A stretch of 41,265 nucleotides of DNA from Clostridia bacterium (GTDB taxonomy: Bacteria > Bacillota > Clostridia > Saccharofermentanales > Saccharofermentanaceae): assembly GCA_024403755.1 (NCBI GenBank), contig JAKSRF010000008.1, positions 1 to 41,265 on the forward strand. The letters run 5' to 3'. The notes beneath the pieces are model-generated. The model worked only from the letters and a program-made list of their open reading frames with translations. It was not told where the DNA came from and did not search any database. Numbering within the stretch: position 1 is the first letter of the stretch; the number at the start of each line of letters is the position of its first letter. Shown here piece after piece: positions 39,835 through 41,265 of this stretch. Both the position numbers and the translations under genes were made by a program.

Positions 39835-41252
39835 GAAAATGTCCTGTGTTCAGTCAATGCGGTGGTTGCGATTACTGCTCTGTACCATATACAGAGCAGC
39901 TTTTGTGTAAGGAAGAAAAAGTTAAAAAACTTTTAAAAGATATATGTGTGACTGAATCAATCATCGGTTGTGATAACCCTTTTAATTATCGCAATAAAGT
40001 GCATGCAGCATTCTCAAGTTCAAGACGTACGGGCGTTAAATGCGGAAGATACCAAGCCGGTACACATAAGATAGTAGAGAATTTTGATTGCCTTATAGAA
40101 GATTCTGTCGCACAGAAGATAATAAAAGACGTAAAAGAAATTGCAGTGAAATTCAAAGTGCCAATCTATGATGAGGACAGAAGAGAAGGCAATTTAAGGA
40201 AAGTGCTTGTGAGAGTAGCAGTCAAGAAGCAAGAGTATATGTTGGTTCTTGTAGTTGCAAAAAGTGAGTTCCCCGGAAAAAAGAATTTTCTTAAGGAAAT
40301 TCGCAAAATCCATCCTGAGATAACAACGATTATTCTTAATGTAAATTCACGTACTGATTCAATGATACTCGGTGACAAAAGTTTTGTTGAGTACGGAAGC
40401 GGTTATATTACGGATGAGCTTCTGAATCTGAAGTTCAGAATTTCCGATAAATCCTTTTATCAAATTAATCAAGCTCAGACGGAGAAATTGTATTCCAAGG
40501 CCATAGAGTTTGCTGATATTCATGAGAACGACAGAGTGCTTGATGCTTATTGCGGAATAGGAACAATAGGGATGACGGTTGCAAAGTCTCAACCTCATGC
40601 ACGTGTTACGGGAGTTGAATTAAACAGAAGCGCAGTAAATGATGCAATTAAAAACAAAAAGCTAAATTCTTTGTCTAATATAGATTTTATTTGTGCCGAT
40701 GCGACGGAATATATGATGAATTCAGAAGCACACAGTGCCAAGTTTGATGTAGTTATTCTTGATCCTCCGAGAGCAGGAACAACTCCTGAGTTTATTCGTG
40801 CTTGTAAGGCAGTATCTCCGAAGCGAATAGTGTATGTGTCCTGTAATCCTGTTACTTTGGCTAATGATTTAAAGCTTTTTATAAAGGCAGGATATAAACC
40901 TGAAAGAGCTGTTCCGGTGGATATGTTTCCGTTAACAGAACACGTTGAGACGGTATGTCTTTTGTCGCAACTTTCTGAAGCTCCAAAGATGGAAATGCGA
41001 GTTAAACTCACCGAATTTGACCTTACAGAAGCTGAAGCTAAGGCTACCTACTCAGATATCAAGGAATATGTTAAGGAACACACTGGATTAAAGGTAAGTT
41101 CACTTTACATAGCACAGGTTAAGCAGAAATATGGAATTATAGAAAGAGACTGCTACAACCTGCCAAAGTCAGATGACAGTAGACAACCTAAATGTCCTGA
41201 GCATAAAGAAAAAGCAATTGTAGAAGCATTAAAACACTTTAAGATGATATGA
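39831..41252 (+). CDS. rlmD: 23S rRNA (uracil-5-)-methyltransferase RlmD family, with C-terminal extension
   Basis: 473 residues. The N terminus has the iron-sulfur cysteines (CPVFSQCGGCDYC, Cys4 to Cys16, and Cys in NFDCLIED) but no TRAM domain before them, unlike E. coli RumA. The methyltransferase part shows SAM motif VLDAYCGIGTIGM, LDPPRAG and the catalytic Cys in VSCNPVTLAND. An added C-terminal domain of about 85 residues (FDLTEAEAKATYSDIKEYV then GLKVSSLYIAQVKQKYG) is common in Clostridia versions. The product methylates a uracil of 23S rRNA, position 1939 by family; the exact site is not certain. ATG 39831 has AAGGTGG (39814-39820) and overlaps the sensor gene by four bases. Confidence 0.93.
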   Translation: MRKCPVFSQCGGCDYCSVPYTEQLLCKEEKVKKLLKDICVTESIIGCDNPFNYRNKVHAAFSSSRRTGVKCGRYQAGTHKIVENFDCLIEDSVAQKIIKDVKEIAVKFKVPIYDEDRREGNLRKVLVRVAVKKQEYMLVLVVAKSEFPGKKNFLKEIRKIHPEITTIILNVNSRTDSMILGDKSFVEYGSGYITDELLNLKFRISDKSFYQINQAQTEKLYSKAIEFADIHENDRVLDAYCGIGTIGMTVAKSQPHARVTGVELNRSAVNDAIKNKKLNSLSNIDFICADATEYMMNSEAHSAKFDVVILDPPRAGTTPEFIRACKAVSPKRIVYVSCNPVTLANDLKLFIKAGYKPERAVPVDMFPLTEHVETVCLLSQLSEAPKMEMRVKLTEFDLTEAEAKATYSDIKEYVKEHTGLKVSSLYIAQVKQKYGIIERDCYNLPKSDDSRQPKCPEHKEKAIVEALKHFKMI

Positions 41253-41265
41253 CGATTAATAGTAC

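Overview
The window looks like chromosomal DNA of a low-GC anaerobic Firmicute, most likely a Clostridia/Lachnospiraceae-type gut or rumen bacterium. The signs are AT-rich genes with strong AAGGAGG ribosome sites, TTGACA/TATAAT and extended -10 promoters, Thr-Pro-rich cell-surface linkers, a SusR-free Gram-positive style envelope gene set, a separate FchA cyclohydrolase beside FolD, and a TRAM-less RlmD with a C-terminal extension. The species cannot be fixed from the sequence alone. Every gene except one hypothetical (1059-1769) lies on the + strand.

Layout. 1-941: 3' end of rpoC, with a clear terminator. 1059-1769 (-): small membrane-anchored hypothetical. 1776-2291: gene-free stretch holding a GC-richer, inverted-repeat-rich element that may be a structured RNA or dispersed repeat, then a promoter. 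2292-7583: a MoxR / DUF58 / small membrane protein / VWA / VWA / TPR operon of the Bat (aerotolerance-like) type, closed by a terminator. 7725-8978: secreted SH3-NlpC/P60 cell-wall hydrolase with its own promoter and terminator. 9049-15237: a 2-aminoethylphosphonate (AEP) biosynthesis and activation cassette: AEP transaminase, PEP mutase, phosphonopyruvate decarboxylase, a winged-helix/LicC-like nucleotidyltransferase fusion, and an APC permease. 15266-36193: a large surface-polysaccharide locus with glycosyltransferases, Stealth and LicD phosphotransferases, O- and N-acyltransferases, two GT-C-like membrane proteins, a Wzx-type flippase, FdtA/FdtB for a dTDP-3-amino-3,6-dideoxyhexose, and rfbA/B/D/C for dTDP-L-rhamnose. 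36214-37696: fchA and folD (one-carbon metabolism). 37909-41252: a LacI-like-sensor/GGDEF protein translationally coupled to rlmD.

How the genes fit together. PEP is rearranged to phosphonopyruvate (AepX), decarboxylated to phosphonoacetaldehyde (AepY) and aminated to AEP (PhnW). The LicC-like domain then plausibly makes CMP-AEP. The LicD protein about 8 kb downstream is the natural candidate to place AEP on a glycan built from rhamnose, a 3-(acetyl)amino-3,6-dideoxyhexose and other sugars. The Stealth protein may add a phosphodiester-linked sugar. The window therefore most likely encodes an AEP-decorated (phosphonoglycan) surface polymer. No initiating phosphoglycosyl transferase, no Wzz/Wzd/Wze-type chain-length control and no unambiguous Wzy polymerase is visible, so some parts must lie elsewhere or be supplied by one of the unassigned membrane proteins.

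Points that stand out: the AEP/LicD linkage; a palindrome across the promoter of the winged-helix/nucleotidyltransferase gene; a FolD that has lost the residues needed for cyclohydrolase activity right beside FchA; a soluble LacI-like sensor fused to GGDEF; a GT-C-like protein carrying a DUF4214-like tail; and the unexplained structured element at about 1922-2104.
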